Notes under the pieces: model-generated
Databases searched by the model: none
Told to the model about the DNA's origin: nothing
What the model saw: only the letters and a program-made list of their open reading frames with translations
From: Siculibacillus lacustris
GTDB lineage: Bacteria; Pseudomonadota; Alphaproteobacteria; Rhizobiales; Ancalomicrobiaceae
NCBI RefSeq assembly: GCF_004328075.1
Contig: NZ_SJFN01000018.1
Location: forward strand, 1-64,000
DNA length: 64,000 nucleotides
Reading direction: 5' to 3'
Translations under genes and position numbers: made by a program
Part shown: one piece after another, positions 54,653 through 63,541 of the stretch
How positions within the stretch are numbered: position 1 is the stretch's first letter
Layout: every line of letters begins with the position of its first letter

Positions 54653-56422
54653 ATGCATTCTCTCGTCGACACCGCGACCCTCGAACGGCCCGCGGCCGCA
54701 CCGGCCTCCCGCTCGGTCTCTCTGGTGTTCACCGGTTCGGGTGGCGCCGGCGCCATGACCGCCGGTCAGATCCTCCTCGACGCTGCCGCCAAGGCCGGCT
54801 TCTACGGGCTGATGAGCCGCTCGATGGGGCCGCAGATCCGCGGCGGCGAGGCCGCCGCGATGCTGCGCCTGTCGAACCGGCCGGTCGCCGCGCTCGGCGA
54901 CGGCTTCGATCTCCTGGTCGCCTTCGACTGGGGCAGCGTCGCGCGTTTCGCCGCCGAACTGCCGCTCGGACCGAAGAGTCTGGTCCTGGTCGACGACGAG
55001 CAGGGCGAGACCCCGGCCTTCGTGGTCGCCAGCGGCGCCGAAGTCCTGTGCCTCGCCTTCGAGCGGACCGCCGAGGCGATCCCCGACGGACGCGTCAACA
55101 TGGTCGGCGTCGGCGCCGCCGCGCGCCTGATCGGGCTCGACCCGGACGGCCTCGTCGCGGCGATCGAGACCAAGCTCGGGCGCAAGGGCGCGGCCACCAT
55201 CGCTGCCGCCAAGGCGGCGATCGAGGCCGGCGAACGGCTGGTCGCCGAGCATCCGCCGGTTGCCCGGCTCGGTCGCGGCGAGGGCAGCGCCGACGGCCGT
55301 TGGAACATCTCCGGCAACGAGGCGACCGGGCTCGGGGCGATCCGCGGCGGCATCGGCTTCGTCGCCGCCTATCCGATCACGCCCTCGACCGAAATCCTCG
55401 AATGGATGGCCCCGGCGCTGGAGAGGACCGGCGGCGTGCTGGTCCAGGCCGAGGACGAACTGGCCTCGATCAACATGATCATCGGCGCGTCCTTCTCCGG
55501 CGTGCCGTCGATGACCGCGACCTCGGGTCCCGGCCTGTCCCTGATGAGCGAATCCCTCGGCCTGGCGGTCGCCTCGGAGACCCCGGTGGTGGTGGTCGAC
55601 GTGATGCGCGGCGGTCCCTCGACCGGCATCCCGACCAAGTCGGAACAGTCGGATCTGGCGATCGCCCTCGACGGGCTGCACGGCGATGCGCCGCATCTGG
55701 TGCTGGCGCCGAACTCGATCGACGATTGTCTGGCCACCACCCAGTGGGCGGTGCATCTCGCCGAGAAGCTGCAGACCCCGGCGATCGTGCTGTCCGACCA
55801 GTCTCTCGGCCAGTCGCGGGTGGTCACCGACCGTCCGCCCGATCGGCCGTACCGGGCCGAACGGCTGGTCGCAGCGGCGGACACCGCGAATTATCGCCGC
55901 TATGCGGTGACCGAGAGCGGCGTGTCGCCGATGGCGATCCCCGGCACCCCCGGTCTCGCCCATGTCGCCGACGGCCTCGAGCACAGCGAGCGCGGTACGC
56001 CCTCGGCGGCGGCCGCCGATCATCAGCGCCAGCTCGACAAGCGGCAGGGCAAGCTCGACCGCTGCGACTACGGCGCCGACTGGGCCGACGTCGAGGGCGA
56101 CGGCGCGGTGGCGATCGTCACCTGGGGCTCGGTCACCGGTCCGGCCCGCGAAGCCGCCGCTCGCCTGCGAGCGCGCGGCGAAGAGGTTCGCCTGATCTCG
56201 CTGCGGCTGCTGGCCCCGGCGCGTCCGGTCGAGATGGCGGCGGCTCTTTCCGGCGTCGAGCGGCTGCTCGTCGTCGAACAGAGCCATTCGAAGCAATTCC
56301 TCAAGTATCTGCGCGCAAACTACGACCTCCCGACCGCGACGAAGTCTTTCGCCCGGCCCGGACCTCTGCCGGTGCGCCCGGTCGAGATCGAAGCGCGTCT
56401 CAGTGATTGGAGCATGCAATGA
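54653..56422 (+). CDS. korA: 2-oxoacid:ferredoxin oxidoreductase, fused gamma-alpha subunit
   Basis: A 589-residue subunit. Residues 20-195 are the gamma domain (FTGSGGAGAMTAGQILLDAAAKAGFYGLMSRSMGPQIRGGEAAAMLRLS). Residues 215-589 are the alpha domain (GNEATGLGAIRGGIGFVAAYPITPSTEILEWMA, EDELASINMIIGASFSG, TATSGPGLSLMSESLGLA, GGPSTGIPTKSEQSDL). With KorB it converts a 2-oxoacid and CoA to acyl-CoA, CO2 and reduced ferredoxin, or runs in reverse. No delta ferredoxin-domain gene is present, as in 2-oxoglutarate-type enzymes. Substrate (2-oxoglutarate or pyruvate) is not decided by the motifs. Overlaps korB by four bases. Confidence 0.93.
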   Translation: MHSLVDTATLERPAAAPASRSVSLVFTGSGGAGAMTAGQILLDAAAKAGFYGLMSRSMGPQIRGGEAAAMLRLSNRPVAALGDGFDLLVAFDWGSVARFAAELPLGPKSLVLVDDEQGETPAFVVASGAEVLCLAFERTAEAIPDGRVNMVGVGAAARLIGLDPDGLVAAIETKLGRKGAATIAAAKAAIEAGERLVAEHPPVARLGRGEGSADGRWNISGNEATGLGAIRGGIGFVAAYPITPSTEILEWMAPALERTGGVLVQAEDELASINMIIGASFSGVPSMTATSGPGLSLMSESLGLAVASETPVVVVDVMRGGPSTGIPTKSEQSDLAIALDGLHGDAPHLVLAPNSIDDCLATTQWAVHLAEKLQTPAIVLSDQSLGQSRVVTDRPPDRPYRAERLVAAADTANYRRYAVTESGVSPMAIPGTPGLAHVADGLEHSERGTPSAAAADHQRQLDKRQGKLDRCDYGADWADVEGDGAVAIVTWGSVTGPAREAAARLRARGEEVRLISLRLLAPARPVEMAAALSGVERLLVVEQSHSKQFLKYLRANYDLPTATKSFARPGPLPVRPVEIEARLSDWSMQ

Positions 56423-57279
56423 GCATTCGCGGCAATCTGGCCCTCCGTCAGGACGCCCCCGCGCCGCTGCGCGCCGCCGACTTCCGGTCGGACGTCGATC
56501 CGATCTGGTGTCCGGGCTGCGGTCATCATGCGTTGCTTCTCGCCGTGACCACCGCGCTCGCCGAGCTCGGCGTCGCCCACGAGAACGTCGCCTTCGTCTC
56601 CGGCATCGGCTGCTCGTCGCGGATTCCGGCCTACACCAACGTCTACGGCTTCCACGGCGTCCACGGCCGGGCGCTGCCGACCGCCACCGGCGTCAAGCTC
56701 GCCCGTCCCGACCTGACGGTGATCGCCGCGGGCGGCGACGGCGACGGATTGTCGATCGGCGGCAACCACTTCACTCATGCCTGCCGGCGCAACGTCGACA
56801 TGACCTACATCGTCATGGACAATCAGGTCTACGGCATGACCAAGGGCCAGGCCTCGCCGACCACCTCGGCCGACTGGTCGGGCTCCAAGCTGACGCCGCA
56901 CGGCACCGGCATCTCGCCGGTCGAGCCGGCGCGTCTGGCGCTGGTCGCCGGGGCCAATTTCATCGCCCGCGGCTTCTCCGGCCAGCCCAAGGAGGTCGCC
57001 AAGCTGATCGTCGCGGCGGTCCGCCACCCCGGCTTCTCCTTCGTCCACGTGCTGAGCCCCTGCGTGACCTATCGCAAGGAGCAGCGCGAGTGGAAGCACG
57101 CCGTCCACCCGAGCCTCGACGCCGCGCCGCCGTCGCGGATGGACGAGGCGATGCACCGGCTCGCCGACGACGACGGCTTCACCACCGGCATCCTGTTCTC
57201 CGGCGACCGCCCGGCCTTCGCCCCCGATCGGCAGCAGCGGATGGCGATCGGCAGCTTCGACGCCCAGTTCGCCGCCTGA
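56419..57279 (+). CDS. korB: 2-oxoacid:ferredoxin oxidoreductase, beta subunit
   Basis: A 286-residue thiamine-diphosphate subunit. DPIWCPGCGHHALLLAVT supplies iron-sulfur/TPP ligands. The TPP-Mg motif is in AAGGDGDGLSIGGNHFTHACRRNVDMTYIVMDNQVYGMTKGQASPT, and SPCVTYRKEQREWK is typical of the 2-oxoglutarate group. The ATG at 56419 sits in the korA stop (ATGA). A strong terminator follows at 57305. Confidence 0.94.
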   Translation: MSIRGNLALRQDAPAPLRAADFRSDVDPIWCPGCGHHALLLAVTTALAELGVAHENVAFVSGIGCSSRIPAYTNVYGFHGVHGRALPTATGVKLARPDLTVIAAGGDGDGLSIGGNHFTHACRRNVDMTYIVMDNQVYGMTKGQASPTTSADWSGSKLTPHGTGISPVEPARLALVAGANFIARGFSGQPKEVAKLIVAAVRHPGFSFVHVLSPCVTYRKEQREWKHAVHPSLDAAPPSRMDEAMHRLADDDGFTTGILFSGDRPAFAPDRQQRMAIGSFDAQFAA

Positions 57280-57304
57280 TCGGCAGCCACAGGGACTTCT
57301 CGTT

Positions 57305-57331
57305 CGCGGGGCCGTCGTCGACGGCCCCGCG
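57305..57331 (+). terminator. Terminator after korB
   Basis: A perfect 12-bp GC stem (57305-57316 with 57320-57331) and 3-base loop, followed by GTCGTTTCG. It closes the kor transcript. Confidence 0.75.
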
Positions 57332-57511
57332 GTCGTTTCGGGGGACGGTCGGTGCGCCGACGAGCGAGCAGACTCCGAGGTGCGTCCGGCGGTGCGTCCG
57401 GCGCGTCTGCGACGCGGGGGTCGACAAGCGGTCCCGGTTCGTCGTTCGATGGGGACGGCCGCCGCTCGGCGAGGCCGCTCCCGTCCCACCGTCCCGCGAG
57501 GTCGTCGCCCC

Positions 57512-59257
57512 ATGTCCCTGTCGATCCCCGCGCGCACGCTCGCCGGTGCCGGCGCCGCCGGCCCGCTCCTCACGGCGTCGGAAGGGCTCAGCTTCTGGGG
57601 CGGCGTCGACCCGGAGACGGGAAACGTGATCGATCGGCATCATCCGCTCGCCGGGGCCTGCGTCACGGGGCGGGTGCTGGCGATCCCGAGTGGGCGCGGG
57701 TCGTGTACCGGCAGCGGCGTGCTGATGGAGATGATCCTGGCGGGCCGCGCGCCGGCAGCGATCGTGGTGTGTGAAGCGGAGGAGATCCTGACGCTGGGGG
57801 CGCTGGTGGCCGAACTGGTGTTCGATCGCTCCCTGGCCGTGGTGCAGATCGCGCGCGACGATTTCGCCCGGCTCGCCGGTTTTGCCCAGGCGCGCATCGA
57901 AGACGGGCGTCTGATCGTGACGGCCGCGGACGGCGAGGACGCCACCGATGCGCCGGTCGCATCGACGGCGGAGCCCGCGGCCGCGGACGGGGCGGAGCGG
58001 GAGGTCGCCGCCGCGCTGCGGCTGTCGCCGCTCGATCGCGCATTTCTCGACGGCCGTCACGGCCGGGCGGCGCAGGTGGCGTTCGAGATCATCCGGCGCA
58101 TGGCGGCGATTCAGGGGGCGCGCGAACTGATCGACGTCACCCGGGTGCACGTCGACGGCTGCATCTACACCGGGCGCGCCGGCCTGCGCTTCGCCGAGCT
58201 GCTGGTCGAGTGGGGCGCGCGGGTGCGGGTGCCGACCACGCTCAACGCCATTTCCGTCGATCGCCGCCGCTGGGCGAGCCAGGGCGTCGCACCCGCCCTC
58301 GGCGTGCCGGCTTCGGCGCTGGCCGACGCCTATGTCGCGATGGGGGCCGAGCCGAGTTTCACCTGCGCGCCCTATCTGCTCGACGATGCGCCGGTGTTCG
58401 GCGAACAGATCGGCTGGGCGGAATCCAACGCCGTGGTCTACGCCAACAGCGTGATCGGCGCGCGGACGATGAAGGTTCCCGATTATCTCGACATCTGCAT
58501 CGCGCTGACCGGGCGCGCGCCGGCGGCCGGCTGCCACCTCGACGCGGGGCGGCGGGCGACCGTGGCGCTCGACGTCGTCCGGCCCGAGGCCGCCGACGAC
58601 GCCTTCTGGCCGCTCGCCGGCTACGCCTGCGGGCTGGTGGCGGGTGCCGACATTCCGGTGATCTTCGGCCTCGAGGCGGCAGCTCCGACCGCCGACGACC
58701 TCAAGGCCTTCTGCGCCGCCTTCGGCACCACTTCGGCGGCGCCGATGCTGCACATCGCCGGCGTGACGCCGGAGGCGGCCGGGCAGGACGCGACCCGGCG
58801 CATCGCCGTCGGCGTCGCCGATCTGCGCCGCGCCTGGGACGAGCTGAACGGCGCCGCCACCGATGAAATCGGGCTGGTCAGCCTCGGCAATCCGCATTTT
58901 TCGCTCGCCGAATGCGCCGCGCTGGCGCACGCCGTGGCCGGGCGGACCCGCTCGCCGGAGGTCGCCGTGGTGGTCACCTGCGGTCGTGCCGTGCACGACG
59001 CGGCGACCCGGGCGGGGCACGTCGCGGCGGCGGAGCGTTTCGGCGTCGCGTTCGTCACCGACACCTGCTGGTGCATGCTCGGTGAGCCGATCGTGCCGCC
59101 GACGGCGCGCAATCTGATGACCAATTCCGGCAAATACGCCCATTACGCGCCGGGTCTGGTCGAGCGCGGCGTGCGCTTCGGCAGTCTCGGCGCGTGTATC
59201 GACGCGGCGGTGACCGGGCGGGCGTCGGCGCGCCATCCGGCCTGGCTGGCGCCGTGA
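57512..59257 (+). CDS. Aconitase X family dehydratase, small and large domains fused
   Basis: A 581-residue fusion. Residues 1-135 are the small AcnX domain (swivel; ITGRVLAIPSGRGSCTGSGVLMEMI-like region with the conserved Ser in GRGSCTGSG). Residues 165-575 are the large catalytic domain (RVHVDGCIYTGRAGLRFAELLVEWGARVRVPTTLNA, FTCAPYLLDD, GQIGWAESNAVVYANSVIGART-like segment, GNPHFSLAEC, FVTDTCWCM, TNSGKYAHYAPGL). Fused bacterial members include cis-3-hydroxy-L-proline dehydratase; archaeal split ones act on phosphomevalonate. No hydroxyproline genes are nearby, so the substrate is open. Confidence 0.88.
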   Translation: MSLSIPARTLAGAGAAGPLLTASEGLSFWGGVDPETGNVIDRHHPLAGACVTGRVLAIPSGRGSCTGSGVLMEMILAGRAPAAIVVCEAEEILTLGALVAELVFDRSLAVVQIARDDFARLAGFAQARIEDGRLIVTAADGEDATDAPVASTAEPAAADGAEREVAAALRLSPLDRAFLDGRHGRAAQVAFEIIRRMAAIQGARELIDVTRVHVDGCIYTGRAGLRFAELLVEWGARVRVPTTLNAISVDRRRWASQGVAPALGVPASALADAYVAMGAEPSFTCAPYLLDDAPVFGEQIGWAESNAVVYANSVIGARTMKVPDYLDICIALTGRAPAAGCHLDAGRRATVALDVVRPEAADDAFWPLAGYACGLVAGADIPVIFGLEAAAPTADDLKAFCAAFGTTSAAPMLHIAGVTPEAAGQDATRRIAVGVADLRRAWDELNGAATDEIGLVSLGNPHFSLAECAALAHAVAGRTRSPEVAVVVTCGRAVHDAATRAGHVAAAERFGVAFVTDTCWCMLGEPIVPPTARNLMTNSGKYAHYAPGLVERGVRFGSLGACIDAAVTGRASARHPAWLAP

Positions 59258-59258
59258 C

Positions 59259-59289
59259 GACGGCGCCGCCGGGGAGGGGCCTCGCCGTC
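59259..59289. terminator. Hairpin between AcnX gene and emrB
   Basis: GACGGCG (59259-59265) pairs with CGCCGTC (59283-59289) between convergent genes; the far arm touches the emrB stop codon. Confidence 0.45.
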
Positions 59290-60829
59290 AGTCGAGGGCG
59301 GGCGCGGACTCGCCACCGGACATCTGCGCCGCCCGCGTGTCCTGCAGCAACAGCAGGAGCGGAAAGGTCGCGAGCCCGACCAGGGCCATCAGCAGGAAGT
59401 CGTTGGAATAGGAGATCAGGGCCGCCTGCCCGGTGACCATCGCGTCGAGCGTGGCGCGGCCGGCGGCGCTGGCACCGCGCAGGGTCGCCGCGGCGGGATC
59501 GGCGAGACCGAGGTTCCACGGCGTCAGGGCTTCGCCGAGACGGGCATGCATCACGGTGGTGCCGGAGGTCAGCTGCGCGACGACGATCGACACGCCGATG
59601 GCGCTGCCGATGTTGCGGATCAGCGACCACACCGCCGTCGCTTCAGTCCGGAGCGCCGCCGGCAGGGTGGCGAAGGCGATGGTGTTCAGCGGCACGAACA
59701 AGAGGCCGAGGCCGATGCCCTGGACGATGTTGCTGACCACGAAGGTGAGGGCCGAGGTCTCCGGGGCGAGCCAGACGAAGCTCCAGGTCGCCCAGGTCGA
59801 GGCGACGATGCCGAAGAACACCAGAATCCGGGCGTCCATGAAGCGCAGCAGCCGACCGACCACCATCATCGAAATCAGTGTCCCGACGCCGCGACTGCCG
59901 AGCAGGAAGCCCGAGTCGAGCACCGGGTAACCGACGATCAGCTGCAGATAGGGCGTGACCAGCGCCAGCGTCGCCAACAGGATCATCCCCACCAGGAACA
60001 TGAAGATCACACCGATGGTGAAGTTGCGATCGGCGAACATGGCGATCGGGATGAAGGGCTTGGCGGTGGTCAGCGAATGGGCGAGGAAGAAATAGAGCCC
60101 GGCGACCGCGCACGCCGCTTCGGCCACGACCTCCGGCGATTCGAACCAGCCGAGGGTTTCGCCGCGATCGAGCATCAGTTGCAGCGCGCCGATGCCGAGC
60201 GACAGCATGGCGAAGCCGAACCAATCGAAGGCATGGCCCTCGCGCAGATCGGTCTCCTTCATGAAGGCGATCAGGCCGAGCACCGTGGCGATGCCGAAGG
60301 GCAGATTGACGAAGAACACCCAGCGCCAGGTCCAGGTCTCGGTCAGCCAGGCGCCCAGCGTCGGCCCGAGGATCGGCCCGAGCATCACCCCCATGCCCCA
60401 GATCGCCATCGCCTGACCGCGCCGTTCGGGCGGATAGATCGCCATCATCACGGCTTGGCTGAGCGGCACCAGGGCGGCGCCGAAGATGCCCTGCAACAGA
60501 CGGAACAGCACCATGTCGGTCAGCGACTGGGCGAGCCCGCACAGCATCGAGGCGACGGTGAATCCGACCGCACAGACGATCAGCACCCGCTTGGTGCCGA
60601 AGCGCATGGCGAGCCAGCCGACCGGCGCGGTCATGATCGCCGCCGACACGATGTAGGAGGTCAGCACCCAGTTGACCTGATCCTGGGTCGCCGACAGCGA
60701 CCCCTGCATGTAGGGCAGGGCGACGTTGGCGATGGTCGTGTCGAGCGCCTGCATGATCGTCGCCATCATCAGGCAGACGGTCAACAGCGCGCGGTGCCCG
60801 GTCGCCGCCGGGCCGGCGGTCGCGCTCAC
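59288..60829 (-). CDS. emrB: EmrB-type MFS multidrug exporter (DHA2)
   Basis: A 513-residue, 14-segment drug:proton antiporter. Motif D1/A/C features of the DHA2 family are visible: MQALDTTIANVALPYMQGSL, WLAMRFGTKRVLI, LFRLLQGIFGAALVPLSQAVMM and GVMLGPILGPTLGAWLTETWTWRWVFFVNLPFG. It starts with GTG 60829, overlapping the emrA stop by four bases. It works with EmrA and an outer-membrane channel encoded elsewhere to expel hydrophobic toxins. Confidence 0.94.
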   Translation of the reverse strand: MSATAGPAATGHRALLTVCLMMATIMQALDTTIANVALPYMQGSLSATQDQVNWVLTSYIVSAAIMTAPVGWLAMRFGTKRVLIVCAVGFTVASMLCGLAQSLTDMVLFRLLQGIFGAALVPLSQAVMMAIYPPERRGQAMAIWGMGVMLGPILGPTLGAWLTETWTWRWVFFVNLPFGIATVLGLIAFMKETDLREGHAFDWFGFAMLSLGIGALQLMLDRGETLGWFESPEVVAEAACAVAGLYFFLAHSLTTAKPFIPIAMFADRNFTIGVIFMFLVGMILLATLALVTPYLQLIVGYPVLDSGFLLGSRGVGTLISMMVVGRLLRFMDARILVFFGIVASTWATWSFVWLAPETSALTFVVSNIVQGIGLGLLFVPLNTIAFATLPAALRTEATAVWSLIRNIGSAIGVSIVVAQLTSGTTVMHARLGEALTPWNLGLADPAAATLRGASAAGRATLDAMVTGQAALISYSNDFLLMALVGLATFPLLLLLQDTRAAQMSGGESAPALD

Positions 60830-61977
60830 CGCGCGGTCGCCGTCGGCGCGGCGCTGCCGGCCGTCGCGACCCCGGTCCGCTCGGGCCGTTCGGCGCGGGC
60901 ATCGCGGTGGCCGAACAGGTCGCCGAGCGAGCGGCGGTGGCCGGTGTCGATCGCCACCGTGGCGCTCATGCCCGAGCGCAGGTCGGCGAGCGCCTCGTCG
61001 CCGTCGAATTCGATGCGGATCGGCACCCGCTGCACCACCTTGACCCAGTTGCCGGAGGCGTTCTGGGCCGGCAGGATCGAGAATTGCGAGCCGGTGCCCG
61101 GGCTGATCGCCGCGACGCGGCCGCGCAGCGCCCGGTCGGGATAGGCGTCGACCGTCACGTCGACCGGCTGGCCGGGCTTCACCCAGGTCAGGTCGGTCTC
61201 CTTGGGATTGGCGTCGACCCACACCCGATCGGATCCGACGACGGCGAAGATCGCGTCGCCGGCGGCGACCCAGCGCCCCATCTGGATGCTCGCCACCTGG
61301 GTGGCGATCCCGGCCAGTGGCGCGCGGATGACCGTCTCCTCGAGATTGCGGCGCGCCTTGGCGACTTCGGCCTGGGCTACCGCATAGGCGGGAAAATCGG
61401 CGAGCGGCAGGTCGGTGCGCCCGACCAGTTGATTGACCGCGGACCGGCGGGCCTGTTCCAACTGCTCGACGGCGGTGCGGGCGGCGACCGAGGCGATCCG
61501 CGCCACGTCGACGTCCGACTGCGACGCCGATCGCGAGGCGGCGAGCGCCGACTTGCGCTCGAAGTCGACGCCGCGCAGATCGGCGGTCTCCTTGGCGAGG
61601 TCGATCTGTTTGGTCAGGCTGGCGACCGTGGCGACCAGCGAGGCGTGTTCGGCCGCCGCGGCGTTGAGGCGGGCTTCGGCTTCGTCGAGCGCGAGGCGAT
61701 AGGGCACCGGGTCGACGGCCAGCAGCACGTCGCCGCTCGCCACCCGCGCGCCCTCCACGACGCTGATCGACACCACGCGGCCGGAGACCTCCGGGGTGAT
61801 CAGCACCTTCTGCGCGCCGACATAGGCGTTGTCGGTCGAGACCCAGCGTCCGCTGGCGAGCCACATCCATCCGGCGGCGACCGCGACGACGAGCGGCACG
61901 ACGACCAGCAGCAGCGTCCGAAGACGCCGTTTCGGAGGGGCGGACGTCGATCCGAGCGCGGAGGATTCAGTCGACAT
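60826..61977 (-). CDS. emrA: EmrA-type membrane-fusion protein
   Basis: A 383-residue adaptor with an N-terminal membrane anchor (about 20-42). The lipoyl halves (STDNAYVGAQKVLITPEVSGRVVSI, and IRAPLAGIATQVASIQMGRWVAAGDAIFAVV) flank a long coiled coil. VWVDANPKETDLTWVKPGQPVDVTVDAYPDR and GSQFSILPAQNASGNWVKVVQRVPIRIEF are typical of EmrA. The ATG at 61977 overlaps the marR 3' end by 11 bases. Confidence 0.93.
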   Translation of the reverse strand: MSTESSALGSTSAPPKRRLRTLLLVVVPLVVAVAAGWMWLASGRWVSTDNAYVGAQKVLITPEVSGRVVSISVVEGARVASGDVLLAVDPVPYRLALDEAEARLNAAAAEHASLVATVASLTKQIDLAKETADLRGVDFERKSALAASRSASQSDVDVARIASVAARTAVEQLEQARRSAVNQLVGRTDLPLADFPAYAVAQAEVAKARRNLEETVIRAPLAGIATQVASIQMGRWVAAGDAIFAVVGSDRVWVDANPKETDLTWVKPGQPVDVTVDAYPDRALRGRVAAISPGTGSQFSILPAQNASGNWVKVVQRVPIRIEFDGDEALADLRSGMSATVAIDTGHRRSLGDLFGHRDARAERPERTGVATAGSAAPTATAR

Positions 61978-62494
61978 GGGGGACCTCCGATGCGGCGGGC
62001 AGGCGAGGAGCGGAAGCGTCGGACTGAGCCTGATCGATGGCGCGACGCGCATTGCCGTTGATCCGTTCGAGCATCGCGAGAAGTTCCGCGATCTGGTCGT
62101 CGCTCAGGCCCGCGGTGAGCTCCACGGCGATTTCCCGGGCGATCGGGGTCATCGTCCGGCTGAGATCCCGCCCGGCGTCGGTGATGTAGATCCGTTTGGC
62201 GCGACGATCGGCGGGGTCGGGCCGCCGTTCGATCAGGCCCTGCGCGGCCATGCGATCGAGCAGGCGCACCAGCGAAATCGGTTGGATTTCGAGTTTCTCG
62301 GCCAAATCGACCTGATTGCCGCCGTCGCAGTCCATCAGGTGTTTGAGGGTCTTCCACTGGGCGAGCGTGGTGCCGTAGCTGCTCGCCACGTGGTCGGCAT
62401 AGGTGCGCATCGACCGCGTCGCGTCCATCAGGCGGACGGCCACGGTGCGACGCTGGTCGCGCGGGTCGGGAGGGGGGGAGGTCGGGTCCATCAT
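61967..62494 (-). CDS. MarR-family transcriptional regulator
   Basis: A protein of about 175 residues with a MarR winged helix (TLAQWKTLKHLMDCDGGNQVDLAEKLEIQPISLVRLLDRMAAQGLIERRPDPADRRAKRIYITDAG). It heads the emrAB operon and should repress it until a toxic ligand binds. Starts at 62491, 62494 and 62500 are all possible; 62500 would lie inside the palindrome at 62498-62523, which is the likely operator. Confidence 0.9.
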   Translation of the reverse strand: MMDPTSPPPDPRDQRRTVAVRLMDATRSMRTYADHVASSYGTTLAQWKTLKHLMDCDGGNQVDLAEKLEIQPISLVRLLDRMAAQGLIERRPDPADRRAKRIYITDAGRDLSRTMTPIAREIAVELTAGLSDDQIAELLAMLERINGNARRAIDQAQSDASAPRLPAASEVPHVD

Positions 62495-62497
62495 CGG

Positions 62498-62523
62498 CAT
62501 ATGATATGGTAGCTCATCATATG
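62498..62523. promoter_or_regulatory. Palindromic operator at the marR start
   Basis: CATATGAT (62498-62505) and ATCATATG (62516-62523) form a perfect 8-bp inverted repeat around a 10-base spacer, AT-rich in a GC-rich setting. Size and place fit a MarR-type operator overlapping the marR-emrAB promoter or start. Confidence 0.65.
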
Positions 62524-62626
62524 CCGGCAATGCGTTGGCGGCGGATCCGCCGTGCGTCAGTGGCATGGGTGCGCCGCCGCGCCCACCAGAGGCGGGGCGA
62601 CGGCGATCACCGGGCGGTCGTGGGTA

Positions 62627-63541
62627 TCACCCGGCGCGCGCCACGCGGTCGCCCAAGGCGCGGCCGACGCGCGAGGCGACCGGACGGCCGAGCGCCGCGG
62701 AGATGAACTGCGCCGCGCCGATCAGCCGGTCGAGGTCGACGCCGGTGTCGATGCCGAGGCCGTTCAGCATGTAGACGAGATCTTCGGTGGCGAGGTTGCC
62801 GCTGGCGCCGGCGGCGTAGGGGCAGCCGCCGAGGCCGCCGACCGAGGCGTCGATCACCGCCACGCCGAGGTCGAGGCAGGCCAGCGTATTGGCCAGTGCC
62901 TGACCGTAGGTGTCGTGGAAATGCAGGGCGATGCGCTCGATCGGGATCTCGGCCGCCACCGCCGCGACCATGCGGGCCGCGGCCGAGGCCGTGCCGACGC
63001 CGACGGTGTCGCCGAGCGACACCTCGTAGCAGCCCATGTCGATCAGCCGGCGGGCGACGCGGACCACGTCGGCGACCGGAACCTCGCCCTGATAGGGGCA
63101 GCCGAGGACGCAGGAGACGTAGCCGCGCACCCGCACGCCCCGGTCGCGCGCCGTCGCCATGACGGGGGCGAAGCGGGCGAGGCTCTCGTCGATCGAGCAG
63201 TTGAGATTCTTTTGCGAGAAGGCCTCGGAGGCGGCGGCGAAGACCGCGACTTCGCGGGCGCCGGCGGCGAGCGCGGCGGCAAGGCCCTTGTCGTTGGGCA
63301 CCAGGACCGGGAAGGAAACGCCGGGGCGCCCGACGACCGCGGCGAGCACTTCGGCGCTGTCGGCCATCTGCGGCACCCATTTCGGCGACACGAAGCTGCC
63401 GACCTCGATCGACTCGAGGCCGGCGGCGATCAGCCGCTCGACCAGGTCGATGCGGGTGGCGGTGTCGATCCGGGCGGCCTCGTTCTGGAGGCCGTCGCGC
63501 GGACCGACCTCGACGATCCTCACATGTTTCGGAAAGGTCAC
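62627..63541 (-). CDS. Hydroxymethylglutaryl-CoA lyase
   Basis: A 304-residue HMGL-like TIM-barrel lyase that splits 3-hydroxy-3-methylglutaryl-CoA into acetoacetate and acetyl-CoA, the last step of leucine breakdown. It shows VRIVEVGPRDGLQNE with the metal-site Asp, SFVSPKWVPQMAD, SCVLGCPYQGEV, LHFHDTYGQALAN and the signature GGLGGCPYAAGASGN with the catalytic cysteine. It starts with GTG 63541, overlapping the aminotransferase stop by four bases. Related (R)-citramalyl-CoA lyases look similar. Confidence 0.92.
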   Translation of the reverse strand: MTFPKHVRIVEVGPRDGLQNEAARIDTATRIDLVERLIAAGLESIEVGSFVSPKWVPQMADSAEVLAAVVGRPGVSFPVLVPNDKGLAAALAAGAREVAVFAAASEAFSQKNLNCSIDESLARFAPVMATARDRGVRVRGYVSCVLGCPYQGEVPVADVVRVARRLIDMGCYEVSLGDTVGVGTASAAARMVAAVAAEIPIERIALHFHDTYGQALANTLACLDLGVAVIDASVGGLGGCPYAAGASGNLATEDLVYMLNGLGIDTGVDLDRLIGAAQFISAALGRPVASRVGRALGDRVARAG

